Assembly: GCF_003663845.1 (NCBI RefSeq)
Contig: NZ_RCCA01000002.1
Span: 124,001-188,000, forward strand
Source: Chryseobacterium sp. 7
Lineage (GTDB): Bacteria; Bacteroidota; Bacteroidia; Flavobacteriales; Weeksellaceae
Reading direction: 5' to 3'
DNA length: 64,000 nucleotides
The notes beneath the pieces were generated by a model. The model ran no database searches. It saw only the letters and a program-made list of their open reading frames with translations, and had not been told where the DNA came from. Below are positions 29,945 to 39,389 of this stretch, piece after piece (positions within the stretch are counted from its first letter, which is position 1; every line of letters begins with the position of its first letter). Both the position numbers and the translations under genes were made by a program.

Positions 29945-30625
29945 ATGAAATCAATTCAATTTTTGCCTTTATTATTACTATTGTCTATGTTTAGTTGTGG
30001 TAAATTGGCTACAACATCAGAGGATAAAAAATCTGTTGACGAAATTCTTAAGTTTTATGGAGGTCATGTTGAAACAATGAAAGGAGTGCAGACACTGAAT
30101 GGAAAATCCGATGATTTTTTTGAAGTGGAGATTAAAGACAGTAAAATGATCAATAGCCAGCCTCAAAGAGCAATATCCAATGCTGCCAATATTGCATTTA
30201 TAGTTTTTCAGAATCAAAAACCCGGAGAATATGATGTTATTAAAACAAAATTACTTTTATCAGACGGGGCCAGTTTTACAAAATCATTTACTCAGAAAGA
30301 ACTGCAGGAAGTAAAAGATATATACCCGGAAATTGATAAAATCAATTCATTTTTGATTAATAAAGATGACAGCGGGATTCTTGAAATGTTTGAGCCGAAA
30401 TTTAAGCCTAAAAAGGAAGTAGTTAAAGAGACACTTTCAAGAATGGATTCTCAATTAGGTCCTATTACAAAAATACAGTTTCAGGGATTTGAATTTCTGG
30501 ATAATTCCAATCTGGGACAGATGATCTTAATAAGAGAAGTAAGCCAAAGAGATAAGGTTTTCCCTTTTATCAATGTAGCATTTGACAGGAAGACTAAAAA
30601 AATGCTGAATATTGAATTCCCATAA
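29945..30625 (+). CDS. putative lipoprotein, unknown function
   Basis: 226 residues. The signal peptide ends with the lipobox SMFSC (Cys18 lipidated). The mature part has alternating beta/alpha character, with no family I recognise. The segment TKIQFQGFEFLDNSNLGQMILIREVSQRDKVFPFINVAFDRKTKKMLNIEFP looks like a small antiparallel sheet as in stress-type DUF lipoproteins. Flanked by terminators on both sides, so monocistronic. Confidence 0.7.
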   Translation: MKSIQFLPLLLLLSMFSCGKLATTSEDKKSVDEILKFYGGHVETMKGVQTLNGKSDDFFEVEIKDSKMINSQPQRAISNAANIAFIVFQNQKPGEYDVIKTKLLLSDGASFTKSFTQKELQEVKDIYPEIDKINSFLINKDDSGILEMFEPKFKPKKEVVKETLSRMDSQLGPITKIQFQGFEFLDNSNLGQMILIREVSQRDKVFPFINVAFDRKTKKMLNIEFP

Positions 30626-30673
30626 AGAATAAAATACTTATGAGTTATCCGGAATCCGGAGTCATATCAAAAT

Positions 30674-30706
30674 AAAAAATGGCTGTCAAATAGACAGCCA
30701 TTTTTA
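30674..30706. terminator. bidirectional terminator
   Basis: ATGGCTGTC / GACAGCCAT with a 5-base loop, A-run before and T-run after. It lies between the lipoprotein gene and the convergent M23 gene. Confidence 0.87.
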
Positions 30707-31738
30707 TTATAAATTCATAAACAATTTCGGATTAACCGGAGTATTGTTTTTGTGTACTTCATAATGAAGATGAGGTCCTGTAGAACGTCCGGAGTTACCG
30801 GATTTAGCAATTACCTGGCCTACTTTTACTTTATCATTTACCTTCGCAATAAGCTGAGATAAATGTCCGTATAAAGTAGCCAATCCGTTTCCGTGAGAAA
30901 CAATCACACAGTTTCCATAACCTCCTTTCTGCCCAGAGAAAATAATAGTTCCCGCAGCAGCAGCCCTCACATCAGAGCCGTAAGCAACAGCAATGTCCAG
31001 TCCTTTGTGGAACTGCATCTGATCAGCTTCAGCAGGTGGATTATTTTTTTCTGCTACAGCAGTTTGGGTTGTAGTATTGGTTCCGGCAACAGCTTTTGTA
31101 GCAGCAGGAGCTGGCGCAGCAGCCACAGGAGCCGCTTTTGGAGTAACCATTACTTTTACTTCTCTTTTATTTCCATAACTGTCGGTAAGTTCCACAATCT
31201 TCTCTACAGGTTCAGCTTTGACTTCAGGCTTTGCAACGGCGGCAACGGCTGGTTTTGATTCTGCGACAGCACTTGTTTTTACAGAAGCGTAAACAGTTTT
31301 AAAAGGAATTGGGTTTTTTCTTATCCCGAAGTTAGAGGAAATATATCCGTCAGTAGGCATACCTAAAGGAACCTGCATCAGTTTAGTCTGAAGATCCATC
31401 AGATATTGGCTGTATCGGTTAGCCTGTTTGGAAAGGTAAATTGAATTTGAAATACTGTCCTGATCCAGCATCATTAGCTTTTCGTTGGTAATATCTTTAG
31501 ACTTCAGGAAGGAATTAAGTTGACCAACGGTCTGATCTACAAGAGTAAGATCAGTTTTCATTTTTAAATAATCTACACTGTCTTTTTCAGTGTTTATTTT
31601 TACAAGGTTTACTTCGTAGGTTTTGTCATCTCTTTCAGAAAAGAGTTTGGCAATACATACACCTTGTGCAAAAACTACTAGTAAAAGTCCTCCGAGGAGA
31701 ATGTTTACGTTCTTCTTGCTGTTTAGAAATTTTTTCAT
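30707..31738 (-). CDS. M23-family metallopeptidase with Ala/Pro-rich insert
   Basis: 343 residues. N-terminal membrane anchor or signal (VNILLGGLLLVVFAQGVCIA, about 11-30), then a coiled-coil segment (about 45-120), then the LytM/M23 domain. The metal ligands are H244 and D248 (FHKGLDIA) and the HLH of GPHLHYEVH (H323, H325). The first strand of the domain (SSNFGIRKNPIPF, 134-146) is separated from HKGLD by about 95 residues of Ala/Pro/Lys-rich low complexity, an unusual insertion. Likely cleaves or remodels peptidoglycan in the periplasm. It stands alone. Confidence 0.9.
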   Translation of the reverse strand: MKKFLNSKKNVNILLGGLLLVVFAQGVCIAKLFSERDDKTYEVNLVKINTEKDSVDYLKMKTDLTLVDQTVGQLNSFLKSKDITNEKLMMLDQDSISNSIYLSKQANRYSQYLMDLQTKLMQVPLGMPTDGYISSNFGIRKNPIPFKTVYASVKTSAVAESKPAVAAVAKPEVKAEPVEKIVELTDSYGNKREVKVMVTPKAAPVAAAPAPAATKAVAGTNTTTQTAVAEKNNPPAEADQMQFHKGLDIAVAYGSDVRAAAAGTIIFSGQKGGYGNCVIVSHGNGLATLYGHLSQLIAKVNDKVKVGQVIAKSGNSGRSTGPHLHYEVHKNNTPVNPKLFMNL

Positions 31739-31937
31739 ATTTCTTCTCTTAGTAAGTTAAAACGGTTTTGAACTTGCAAATTTAATTAAAAATACGTTTT
31801 GAGAGTTATTTTTAATTAAAATTCAGTTTTTTCTGTATTTAACGGTTAATTAGCTATTTAATTGTATTGGAATGTTAATTTTTTCAGAAAATAGCTTTTA
31901 TCATTGTTTCAGATTCTGCGTTACGTCTTTGTTTTAA

Positions 31938-31945
31938 TATCTTTG
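31938..31945 (+). promoter_or_regulatory. -7 box of the gpsA promoter
   Basis: TATCTTTG, an exact TANNTTTG, 17 bases before the ATG at 31963, just after the divergent M23 gene. Confidence 0.45.
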
Positions 31946-31962
31946 CAGTTCACATTCCAATT

Positions 31963-33003
31963 ATGGCTAAAAAGAAAATTATTTCAGAATCTTCGAATCC
32001 AAAAAAGAATAAAAAGGATATTTCTGTAGGAGTTGTAGGAAGCGGGAGTTTTGCTACCGCAATTGTAAAAATGCTTGTTGAAAACTGCAAAGTAGTACAC
32101 TGGTGCGTAAGAAGTGAATTTGTAAAAGGAGCCATTGAGCTACGTGGACATAACCCAACTTATCTTACGGCTGCTCACTTTAATCTGAAAAGCTTAAAAC
32201 TGACAACGGATATTAATGAATTGGTTTCTGCCTGTGATGTTGTTGTGCTGGCAACTCCATCAATCTACCTTTCCGATACATTAGATAAAATGACCTGCGA
32301 TTACTCTGATAAAATATTTATCTCTGCAATCAAAGGGATTATTCCTAAAGTAAATGATGTGGTAGCTCATTATCTTCGCGATGAATTTAAAATCGGTTTC
32401 AGAAACCAGGCTGTTATTGCAGGACCTTGTCATGCTGAAGAAGTAGCAATGGAAAGACTTTCTTACCTTACGATTGCTACGGTAGAAGATGAAACTGCTG
32501 AAAAACTTGAAGGTATTTTCAGTTCAGATTTTATCAAGGTACAAACAAGTAAAGATATTTTAGGAAATGAATACAGCGCTATTCTTAAAAATATTTTTGC
32601 AATCGGAGCAGGAATAGCAAGTGGATTAGGCTATGGAGATAACTTTACAGCTGTTTTTGTTTCCAATGCGATCCGTGAAATGGAAACCTTCCTTGAAGCC
32701 ATCTATGAAGCCCCAAGAGATGTGAATGAAAGTGCTTATTTGGGAGACCTTTTGGTAACTGCTTATTCACTTTTCTCAAGAAACAGAAATCTTGGAAACC
32801 TTATCGGAAAAGGATATACGGTGAAATCTGCCATTCAGTCTATGAACATGGTGGCAGAAGGATATTATGCGGCAGATTCTATTTATAAAACGGCAAAACA
32901 GAAAAATCTTAAGCTACCGATTATAGATACGGTATACGCTATTCTTTATGAAGGTAAAAATGCTGAAAAACAGTTTAAGAAACTAACGGCAAAGCTGAAT
33001 TAA
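31963..33003 (+). CDS. gpsA: NAD(P)H-dependent glycerol-3-phosphate dehydrogenase
   Basis: 346 residues. A Lys-rich N-terminal tail precedes the nucleotide-binding motif VGVVGSGSFATAIVKML (from residue 22). Conserved features are NPTYL, VVLATPS, ISAIKGI (catalytic Lys region), VIAGPCHAEEVA and NIFAIGAGIASGLGYGDNF. It reduces dihydroxyacetone phosphate to sn-glycerol-3-phosphate for phospholipid synthesis. Length and motif order match the family. Monocistronic with a terminator after it. Confidence 0.95.
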   Translation: MAKKKIISESSNPKKNKKDISVGVVGSGSFATAIVKMLVENCKVVHWCVRSEFVKGAIELRGHNPTYLTAAHFNLKSLKLTTDINELVSACDVVVLATPSIYLSDTLDKMTCDYSDKIFISAIKGIIPKVNDVVAHYLRDEFKIGFRNQAVIAGPCHAEEVAMERLSYLTIATVEDETAEKLEGIFSSDFIKVQTSKDILGNEYSAILKNIFAIGAGIASGLGYGDNFTAVFVSNAIREMETFLEAIYEAPRDVNESAYLGDLLVTAYSLFSRNRNLGNLIGKGYTVKSAIQSMNMVAEGYYAADSIYKTAKQKNLKLPIIDTVYAILYEGKNAEKQFKKLTAKLN

Positions 33004-33166
33004 AATAAACAGCAAAACTTTAGATATAAAATTTTATTATAAAATATAGTTATAAACCTAAGTATTGGGCAGTCATTTTTGTAATGATAATCCTGGTGAT
33101 GATTTGATATTGAAACTATTATCCCAGCAGAACTAAAGATACTGATGATATAGCTCAAATTAAATA

Positions 33167-33217
33167 AAAACCCCTTAAAATGAGTTTCGTGTGATCACTG
33201 CTTATTTCAGGGGTTTT
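33167..33217. terminator. bidirectional terminator after gpsA
   Basis: AAAACCCCT (33167-33175) / AGGGGTTTT (33209-33217) with a 33-base loop; T-runs on both strands. Between convergent gpsA and the surface-protein gene. Confidence 0.7.
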
Positions 33218-33235
33218 CAATTTTTTTACTTCTTT

Positions 33236-34015
33236 TTAGTTTATTTTCTGAATCGAAACATTAGAAAGTCTGAATGTTTGTGGGGTTCCGGAAGCTCCAA
33301 AAACTAAACCTGAAAAACTTATTGTGTCATCGACATTTAAGTCTAAAACTTCACTCCAGGAAACGGAGAAAATAGCACTTGTGAAAGCTCCGCTTGTCTG
33401 TGGGATTGTACAGCCGGGGGTACCTGTTGTGAGGCTAGTTCCATTTTTATTAAGATATATAAAAAATGAATATGATGAGGGTACATCGCCTATTACTCTT
33501 ATTCCTCCGGTGAAGCTTACCAGGTATTTTCCTGATTTACCAGCCGGTACCTTTAATGTCGTATTATTAATTCTCCAACTGGCAAGAGTACCGGTTCCAA
33601 TACTCATATCTAAAGCTACCGAAGTATTATTTCCGGGATAAGCTACTGTATTTCCTGATATTAATGTTTCATAAGATACTAAAGTCCCTCCGGTATTATT
33701 ACTGGAAGTGGTCCATATATTCCCATTAAAAGTATAATAACCAGGAGAGGTTACATTGATCGTTTTAGGAGTTGTGGGAGCTGCCGCAGCTGTTACATAT
33801 ACCATTGCTCCTGTTTGAGCTGCTGTATATTTTGCATCTTTTGCCGCTAACTGATTACCGGTGAGTCTGGGTGCTATAATACCATCTGCTTTAGTAGTAT
33901 CATTTGGGCTACCTACTATATCTAAAGTAGACTGAGCATTTGGAGTATTAATACCGACTTGGGCGAATGCAAATGACGTCGTAATCATTGCACATAGAAT
34001 AAGTGTTTTTTTCAT
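33236..34015 (-). CDS. secreted surface-type protein, QVGINTPNAQS family
   Basis: 259 residues with a cleavable signal peptide (MKKTLILCAMITTSFAFA|QVGINT). The N-terminal repeat-like motif QVGINTPNAQSTLDI and the PxLTGNQLAAKDA...GYYTFNGNIWTT block are shared with many secreted flavobacterial proteins of unknown role. The C-terminal half is beta-rich and ends FRLSNVSIQKIN. There is no T9SS sorting domain. It is related in layout to the three genes at 34587-37305 but separated from them by 570 bases. Confidence 0.7.
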   Translation of the reverse strand: MKKTLILCAMITTSFAFAQVGINTPNAQSTLDIVGSPNDTTKADGIIAPRLTGNQLAAKDAKYTAAQTGAMVYVTAAAAPTTPKTINVTSPGYYTFNGNIWTTSSNNTGGTLVSYETLISGNTVAYPGNNTSVALDMSIGTGTLASWRINNTTLKVPAGKSGKYLVSFTGGIRVIGDVPSSYSFFIYLNKNGTSLTTGTPGCTIPQTSGAFTSAIFSVSWSEVLDLNVDDTISFSGLVFGASGTPQTFRLSNVSIQKIN

Positions 34016-34520
34016 TATTGCGTATTTTTATTATGTTTAGAATCATTTCAAGAAGTCAGTACAACTTTATTATTAATTTAAATGATCAGAAGCCTGACAA
34101 AAAATAATGAAGTTTTTAAACCTTGACTAAATTTTCCTGTGTCTATTCTGTATGCAAATTTATTTTCCTTTATTAAAAAGTTGACAATGTATAGGTGTTA
34201 CTTAGATATTATATTTCATTTTTGTGATATTACTTATCTATTATATCTGCTTTTTTAATGAATGATGAGAGTAAAAATGATTGTGGTTTTAATAAATTAC
34301 CCAATAAGATTCTGGCTCGTTACTGTTGTAGGTTGAAAGATGAAAAATGACAGGGTATGGAAGTTTTGTCCTTCACATTTTGAAAATGCTGACGAAAGAT
34401 AAGACTGCTGTTTGCAGGAAAGAGGAATGAACAAAAATCTGAATTAGATTTTTGAGTATGATAATGATTTTTAAGGCTAGTTGAAGTTTTGCGTAAGCAA
34501 TATAATCCCGGCTGGGAAAT
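34016..34520. other. intergenic region between surface-protein genes
   Basis: AT-rich, no ORF. It contains a small hairpin CAAAAATCT (34432-34440) / AGATTTTTG (34446-34454). The promoter of the minus-strand gene at 34015 must lie here, but no exact TANNTTTG box was recognised. Confidence 0.4.
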
Positions 34521-34554
34521 AAAAAACAGGATTTAAATTTTTAAATCCTGTTTT
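34521..34554. terminator. terminator of the three-gene surface-protein operon
   Basis: AAAACAGGATTTAA / TTAAATCCTGTTTT (34523-34554) with A and T flanks, 33 bases past the stop of the last minus-strand gene. Confidence 0.8.
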
Positions 34555-34586
34555 AAACATACATAATTAGGCTTAAGCTCTTTTTT

Positions 34587-35357
34587 TTATTGACCCATCT
34601 TAGTAATTACAAGGGATAATGATGATCTGATATTAAGGTTGTTGGCCGTAAAACCATTTCCCGAAGAATCAAATTCGAATTTCTGACGAATGGTTGTAGG
34701 AGCAGCCAGCGTCAGAAAATAAGTTCCCTGAAAAAAAGTAAAAGAACTCGACAAAAGACACGTTCTGTTCACTTCAGTAATTGTTCCGCTGGTAGCCGAA
34801 TTAATCAGATAAGACCTGGTGCAGGTGAAGTTCTGCCCAAGATACTGTGTATTTGATCCGCTGACGAACGTTCCGCTTCCTGAGTCTACGGAATAACGGA
34901 TAATATAATTTCCGGCAGGTAATGTAATGGTGGAGTTATCTGCGGCCAGAGACGCACCCGTAATTTTATTAGAAGTTACAGAAAAATTTGCAAGCGTATT
35001 ATTAGTACTTGCGGCAGGAATTAAAACTCCCGGACCTATAAGCAGAGACATATTCTGAGGCTCACTCCCCGCAATAAGGGTACGCTGCCATTGATTTCTG
35101 ATCCACACGTAATATCCTTTCGGAAATGTGGAAGCCCCTCCGCTATTGTAAATAATAAGTCCGTCTGTAGGGTTGGCAACAGGAGTTGAAGTGCTGTTCA
35201 GAACAACAAGATCATATTGTGGAAAAAGAACCCCTTTGTTCGACGAGTTTATGTCCATAACACTGCTTGTATTAGGAGTGTTTGTATTGATACCGACCTG
35301 TGCATTTGTGTACGTGCCGAAAAGTATCATGCAGACAATATAAATATATGTTTTCAT
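34587..35357 (-). CDS. secreted surface-type protein, third gene of operon
   Basis: 256 residues with a signal peptide (MKTYIYIVCMILFGTYTNA|QVGINT). It shares the QVGINTNTPNTSSVMDI start and the KGVLFPQYDLVVLNSTSTPVANPTDGLIIYN block with its neighbours, then a unique beta-rich C-terminal region. Eleven bases separate it from the gene upstream, so it is the last gene of a three-gene operon of paralogues. The function is unknown; cell-surface or secreted structural roles are plausible. Confidence 0.7.
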   Translation of the reverse strand: MKTYIYIVCMILFGTYTNAQVGINTNTPNTSSVMDINSSNKGVLFPQYDLVVLNSTSTPVANPTDGLIIYNSGGASTFPKGYYVWIRNQWQRTLIAGSEPQNMSLLIGPGVLIPAASTNNTLANFSVTSNKITGASLAADNSTITLPAGNYIIRYSVDSGSGTFVSGSNTQYLGQNFTCTRSYLINSATSGTITEVNRTCLLSSSFTFFQGTYFLTLAAPTTIRQKFEFDSSGNGFTANNLNIRSSLSLVITKMGQ

Positions 35358-35368
35358 TGTGTTTTTAA

Positions 35369-36196
35369 TTATTGGTTAAGGGCTGATCTTTGGATATCAA
35401 CTTTCGCATTGGTAATAATAATCTCTCCGTTATTAGGGGTGCTACCGCCAGCTCCGTTCTGATAGGTTCCTCCATTGTCGTGAGCAATAGCAGGCACTAA
35501 AAGAATGGGAGAAGGTGAAGTGGTTACAAAAGAAAAACTCATATTCAGCGTGTGGGTTTTATTGGCGGCAATAGACTGCGCATTGATGCTGATTGTTTTG
35601 CCATACTGGGTTCCACTCACAGGGTCTACAAGTTTTACCAGATATTGATGCAGATGAACCTGGGTTCCGCCAATTCCACCTGTTGTTGTTTCAAGAGCTG
35701 TTCTTACGTTCAGGCATACATTCACCAGATAACCGCTGTTCCCCGGAAGAGTAATTACCCCGGTAGATGAATTATATAAAGCACCGATATCATTCGATAT
35801 GACAGTAAAGGCTGCGTCATTGAAATTTTTATAGGTACCGTTGGCTAAACCACCCAATACCGCATAATCTGTCGTACGCTGAAGCATCATATAACTTACA
35901 AGGTTGTAGGTGTCAGACAGCAAGTTCCACATATTGTTTTTCCAAATATAAACACCAGGGCTGATAGAGTTTCCTTTGTTGTACACAACAAGTCCTTCTG
36001 TCGGGCTGCTTACAGGTGATGTACTGCTCAGTACGTCTATAATATCCACTCTGGGAAGAAGAACTCCTTTACCGGTTGTAGAGGCTACATCCAAAACAGC
36101 TGAGCTGCTTACTGTGGATTTTCCAATAGCAACCTGTGCATATATGGTCTGTGCTATGATCAATAATAGCAGGATATAACATTTTTTCATTTTCAT
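35369..36196 (-). CDS. secreted surface-type protein, second gene of operon
   Basis: 275 residues, signal peptide (KCYILLLLIIAQTIYA|QVAIGK). It has the shared block SSAVLDVASTTGKGVLLPRVDIIDVLSSTSPVSSPTEGLVVYNKGN. The unique C-terminal region is beta-rich with GGTQVHLHQYLVKL. It starts 5 bases after the preceding gene and ends 11 bases before the next. Paralogous to the flanking genes, of unknown function. Confidence 0.7.
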   Translation of the reverse strand: MKMKKCYILLLLIIAQTIYAQVAIGKSTVSSSAVLDVASTTGKGVLLPRVDIIDVLSSTSPVSSPTEGLVVYNKGNSISPGVYIWKNNMWNLLSDTYNLVSYMMLQRTTDYAVLGGLANGTYKNFNDAAFTVISNDIGALYNSSTGVITLPGNSGYLVNVCLNVRTALETTTGGIGGTQVHLHQYLVKLVDPVSGTQYGKTISINAQSIAANKTHTLNMSFSFVTTSPSPILLVPAIAHDNGGTYQNGAGGSTPNNGEIIITNAKVDIQRSALNQ

Positions 36197-36201
36197 TGTT
36201 T

Positions 36202-37305
36202 TTAAAGCTGAGATATTTTAATATAAGATCCATTGGCAATGACATTTACAAGGTCATAGAATGTACTGTTTTGCATTCTTCCCAGGCTCATTCTCAGTGC
36301 GCCTATAATATTAGCATTGGCATTGGCAGGAACGGTATAATAGAAAGACCATGTAGCCAGATGGTTGGTGCTTACTTTTGAAACAATAGGAACTTCTTTT
36401 CTGCTATATGGCCCTTCCGTAAAAGAGTTGGTAGAATTATTATAAACATCACTGTTAAAATCTATAAAATATCCCATCAGATAATAGGTACTCCCTGATA
36501 ATGGAGCCGTACTGTTTACCCCTGCCGGGCTTTCCTGAGGGGAATTTAAATTCAGATTGACTTCCACCAGATAACTTCCCTGCGGAAGAATCAGAGAATA
36601 TCCTCCTAAAGTGCTTGGACGTACTTTGAATCCACTGATATTCGATACTCCGGAAATGGCTGGATTATTCACCAAAAGTTGGCTGCTGACACCTGACACA
36701 GCATTATCTAATACGGATAGTGATCCGGTGAAATCAAGGTAAGCAATTTTTGGTGTATTTTGAGCATCAATGGTACTCTGCCATGAATTGGTGGTACTAT
36801 TAAAAACATGCAGCGCCTTATTGTTGCTGTTAGTTCCTCCGTTAAATCCAATTAATCCATTGGCAGGAGAGGCAACTGGTGTAGTAGTGCTGCTGAGGTT
36901 GGCAAGATTCAAATTAGGGAACAGCATTCCTTTATTCCCTCCTGAAACTGTTACCGTTGGGGCCGAGGTGTAACCGCTTCCTCCATTGTTAATCGTGATG
37001 CCTGTTACCACTCCTCCGGTAATGGTTGCCGTAGCGCGGGCTTTTGAACCTCCGCTTATCACTGGTCCTCCTCCGTAAAAGTTAACGGTAGGTGCCGTTG
37101 TATAGCCGCTTCCTCCATTGTTAATCGTAATGCCGGTAACTGCTCCGCCTGAAATAGTTGCCGTAACCGTGGCTGGAGTTCCTTTGAAGTTCTCAATGTG
37201 CAGAATGGCACTTGGGTCGGGTGTAGACGTGTTGATCCCAACACTTCCGCTTTGGGCAAATGCTGCTGTCGCAAACAGTGTACCCAAGAAGGTAATAATT
37301 TTCAT
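36202..37305 (-). CDS. secreted surface-type protein with internal Gly-rich duplication
   Basis: 367 residues, first gene of the operon. Signal peptide (KIITFLGTLFATAAFA|QSG). After the family start GSVGINTSTPDPSAILHI come two tandem copies of a repeat of about 40 residues (core GGAVTGITINNGGSGYTTAPTV), of the GGxGY type found in some tail and adhesin proteins. Then follow the shared FPNLNLANLSSTTTPVASPANGLIGFN block and a beta-rich C-terminal half. Function unknown. Confidence 0.72.
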   Translation of the reverse strand: MKIITFLGTLFATAAFAQSGSVGINTSTPDPSAILHIENFKGTPATVTATISGGAVTGITINNGGSGYTTAPTVNFYGGGPVISGGSKARATATITGGVVTGITINNGGSGYTSAPTVTVSGGNKGMLFPNLNLANLSSTTTPVASPANGLIGFNGGTNSNNKALHVFNSTTNSWQSTIDAQNTPKIAYLDFTGSLSVLDNAVSGVSSQLLVNNPAISGVSNISGFKVRPSTLGGYSLILPQGSYLVEVNLNLNSPQESPAGVNSTAPLSGSTYYLMGYFIDFNSDVYNNSTNSFTEGPYSRKEVPIVSKVSTNHLATWSFYYTVPANANANIIGALRMSLGRMQNSTFYDLVNVIANGSYIKISQL

Positions 37306-37816
37306 CTCTAGTATGTTTATGAAATAATTTTAACTAAAATTTTGGTTTAATATGTATTAATTCAATGTAAAAGTACGTAAAAAAAACAATTATTTTATGT
37401 TTTGCATATCGATTTATATCGAATATTTTAGCTATTTATCAATAAAAAGTGATTTTATCTGATTATTTAATATCTATTTATCACATGTGTTTGAAAAATA
37501 TTATATGCGTAAATATTTATAGTTATGTCATTTATTGTGCCGAACTTAAGTAAACTTAACTTTTTGAAGGATTTTGACGTGAAAAAGCAACTGAATTATT
37601 TACCTATTAGTGAATTAAAAAAATGAGAATTTAATTTTATTTTAATGTAAATTGTAGTATTTATCAATCATTTCAATGGTTGTTTATTGAAATTTTCCAT
37701 CGTTTTTTGTTGTGTGATAAAGAAGTGTTTTTCAAACAAAAATAACATGTTAAAATCGTTAAACGCGTTCCTGTTTTTAAAACTTTTCCCGAAATTTGAA
37801 GTAAAATTTTAAAATT
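37306..37816. other. long divergent intergenic region
   Basis: 510 AT-rich bases between the surface-protein operon and mqo, so it must hold promoters for both. No exact TTG/TANNTTTG pair was found. A short palindrome lies near 37545-37562 (ACTTAAGTAAACTTAAC). No ORF or RNA gene recognised. Confidence 0.4.
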
Positions 37817-39322
37817 ATGTCACAATCGCTTACAAGCAGAACACCGAAACCTAAATATGACGTTGTACTGATAGGGGGCGGAATCATGAGCGCTACTTTA
37901 GCAACACTGCTTCATGAATTTGATCCAAACCTTGAAATTGCTATCTTCGAAAGACTCGGAAGGTTTGCCAAAGAAAGCACAGCTGCATGGAACAACGCCG
38001 GAACAGGGCACTCCGCTTTTTGTGAGCTAAACTATACCCCGGAAAAACCGGACGGATCTATTGATATCACCAAAGCAGAAAGCATTGCAGAACAGTTTGA
38101 AATTTCAAAACAATTCTGGTCTTACCTGATTACCAAAGGATATATTCATGAGCCAAAAGAATTTATCAATTCCTGTGCACATATGAGTTTGGTATTTGGA
38201 GAGAAAGATGCCGAATATCTTAGAAAACGTCATGATAAAATGGCAGACTCTGTCCTTTTTTCAGGAATGGAGTTTTCTACAGATCATGAAAAACTGAAAG
38301 AATGGATTCCTTTGGTAATGAGCAAAAGAAATCAGTCTGAGGTAATGGCAGCCACAAAGATGGATATGGGGACGGATGTGAACTTCGGAACTCTGACGAG
38401 AAAAATGGGAAGACATCTTCTGGAAGATTCCAATGTTGAGGTGTTCCTGTATCATGAAGTGAAAGACATCAGCCCAAGAGAGAGCGGGAAATGGGAAATG
38501 AAGGTAAAAGACAGGATCCACAGCCATAAGCAGGAAGTAGTAGCAGATTTTGTATTTATTGGAGCTGGAGGATATGCACTTCCGTTACTGGACAGTTCAG
38601 ATATTAAAGAAAGTGAAGGATACGGAGGTTTCCCGGTTTCAGGACAATGGCTGGTAAGCCACAATCAGGAGCTGGTAGAAAAACACCACGCTAAAGTATA
38701 TACTCAGGCCACAGTAGACGCTCCGCCAATGTCTGTTCCACACTTAGATCTTAGAATTATTGATGGGAAAAAAGCGCTTCTTTTCGGACCTTTTGCAGGA
38801 TTTTCAACGAAGTTTTTAAGAGAAGGAAGCTATCTTGATCTTCCGGAGAGTGTAAATACGAAAAACTTAAAATCACTTTTCGGAGCATGGTGGCATAATA
38901 TTCCACTGACGAAGTATCTGATCCAGCAGGTTGCGATGACGAAATCTCAGAGAATGCAGCATTTGAGAGAATTTATCAAAGATGCAAAAGAAGAAGACTG
39001 GGAATTGAAAGTAGCAGGACAGAGAGTTCAGATCATCAAAAAAGATGAAAAAGAAGGGGGTAAGCTGGAATTCGGAACTGAAGTGGTGGTAAACAAAAGC
39101 GGAACAATTGCTTCTCTGCTGGGAGCTTCACCAGGAGCCTCTACAGCTGTATATGCCATGCTGAATGTATTGGAAAAATGTTTCCCGGAAAAACTGCATG
39201 GAGAATGGAAAGGAAAATTGCTTGAAATGATACCTTCTTACGGACAAAAACTGGCCGAAAACCCGGAACTGACCCATAAAGTGAGGAATTATACCAAAGA
39301 AAAACTAGAATTAGAATATTAA
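37817..39322 (+). CDS. mqo: malate:quinone oxidoreductase
   Basis: 501 residues, the standard length. FAD-binding motif DVVLIGGGIMSATLATLL (15-32), then FERLGRFAKESTAAWNNAGTGHSAFCELNYTP, FGEKDAEYLRKRHDKM, TDVNFGTLTRKM and the C-terminal SPGASTAVYAMLNVLEKCFP. It oxidises malate to oxaloacetate and passes electrons to menaquinone, as a peripheral membrane enzyme of the citric acid cycle. Monocistronic, followed by a long perfect hairpin. Confidence 0.95.
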   Translation: MSQSLTSRTPKPKYDVVLIGGGIMSATLATLLHEFDPNLEIAIFERLGRFAKESTAAWNNAGTGHSAFCELNYTPEKPDGSIDITKAESIAEQFEISKQFWSYLITKGYIHEPKEFINSCAHMSLVFGEKDAEYLRKRHDKMADSVLFSGMEFSTDHEKLKEWIPLVMSKRNQSEVMAATKMDMGTDVNFGTLTRKMGRHLLEDSNVEVFLYHEVKDISPRESGKWEMKVKDRIHSHKQEVVADFVFIGAGGYALPLLDSSDIKESEGYGGFPVSGQWLVSHNQELVEKHHAKVYTQATVDAPPMSVPHLDLRIIDGKKALLFGPFAGFSTKFLREGSYLDLPESVNTKNLKSLFGAWWHNIPLTKYLIQQVAMTKSQRMQHLREFIKDAKEEDWELKVAGQRVQIIKKDEKEGGKLEFGTEVVVNKSGTIASLLGASPGASTAVYAMLNVLEKCFPEKLHGEWKGKLLEMIPSYGQKLAENPELTHKVRNYTKEKLELEY

Positions 39323-39328
39323 CATCCA

Positions 39329-39371
39329 TAATGGGCAATGAGTAGTAATTGCTACTACTCATTGCCCATTA
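39329..39371. repeat. 19-bp perfect inverted repeat (hairpin)
   Basis: Arms 39329-39347 and 39353-39371 are exact reverse complements, with a 5-base loop. The core words are ATGGGCAATGAGTAGTA and its complement. No T-run follows. It looks like a palindromic intergenic element and may protect or end the mqo mRNA. Confidence 0.85.
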
Positions 39372-39389
39372 CTTATTACTCATAAAAAG

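Noticed and set aside
39329..39371. Intrinsic terminator of mqo
   Set aside because: Perfect hairpin but no T-run on either side; listed as a repeat instead.
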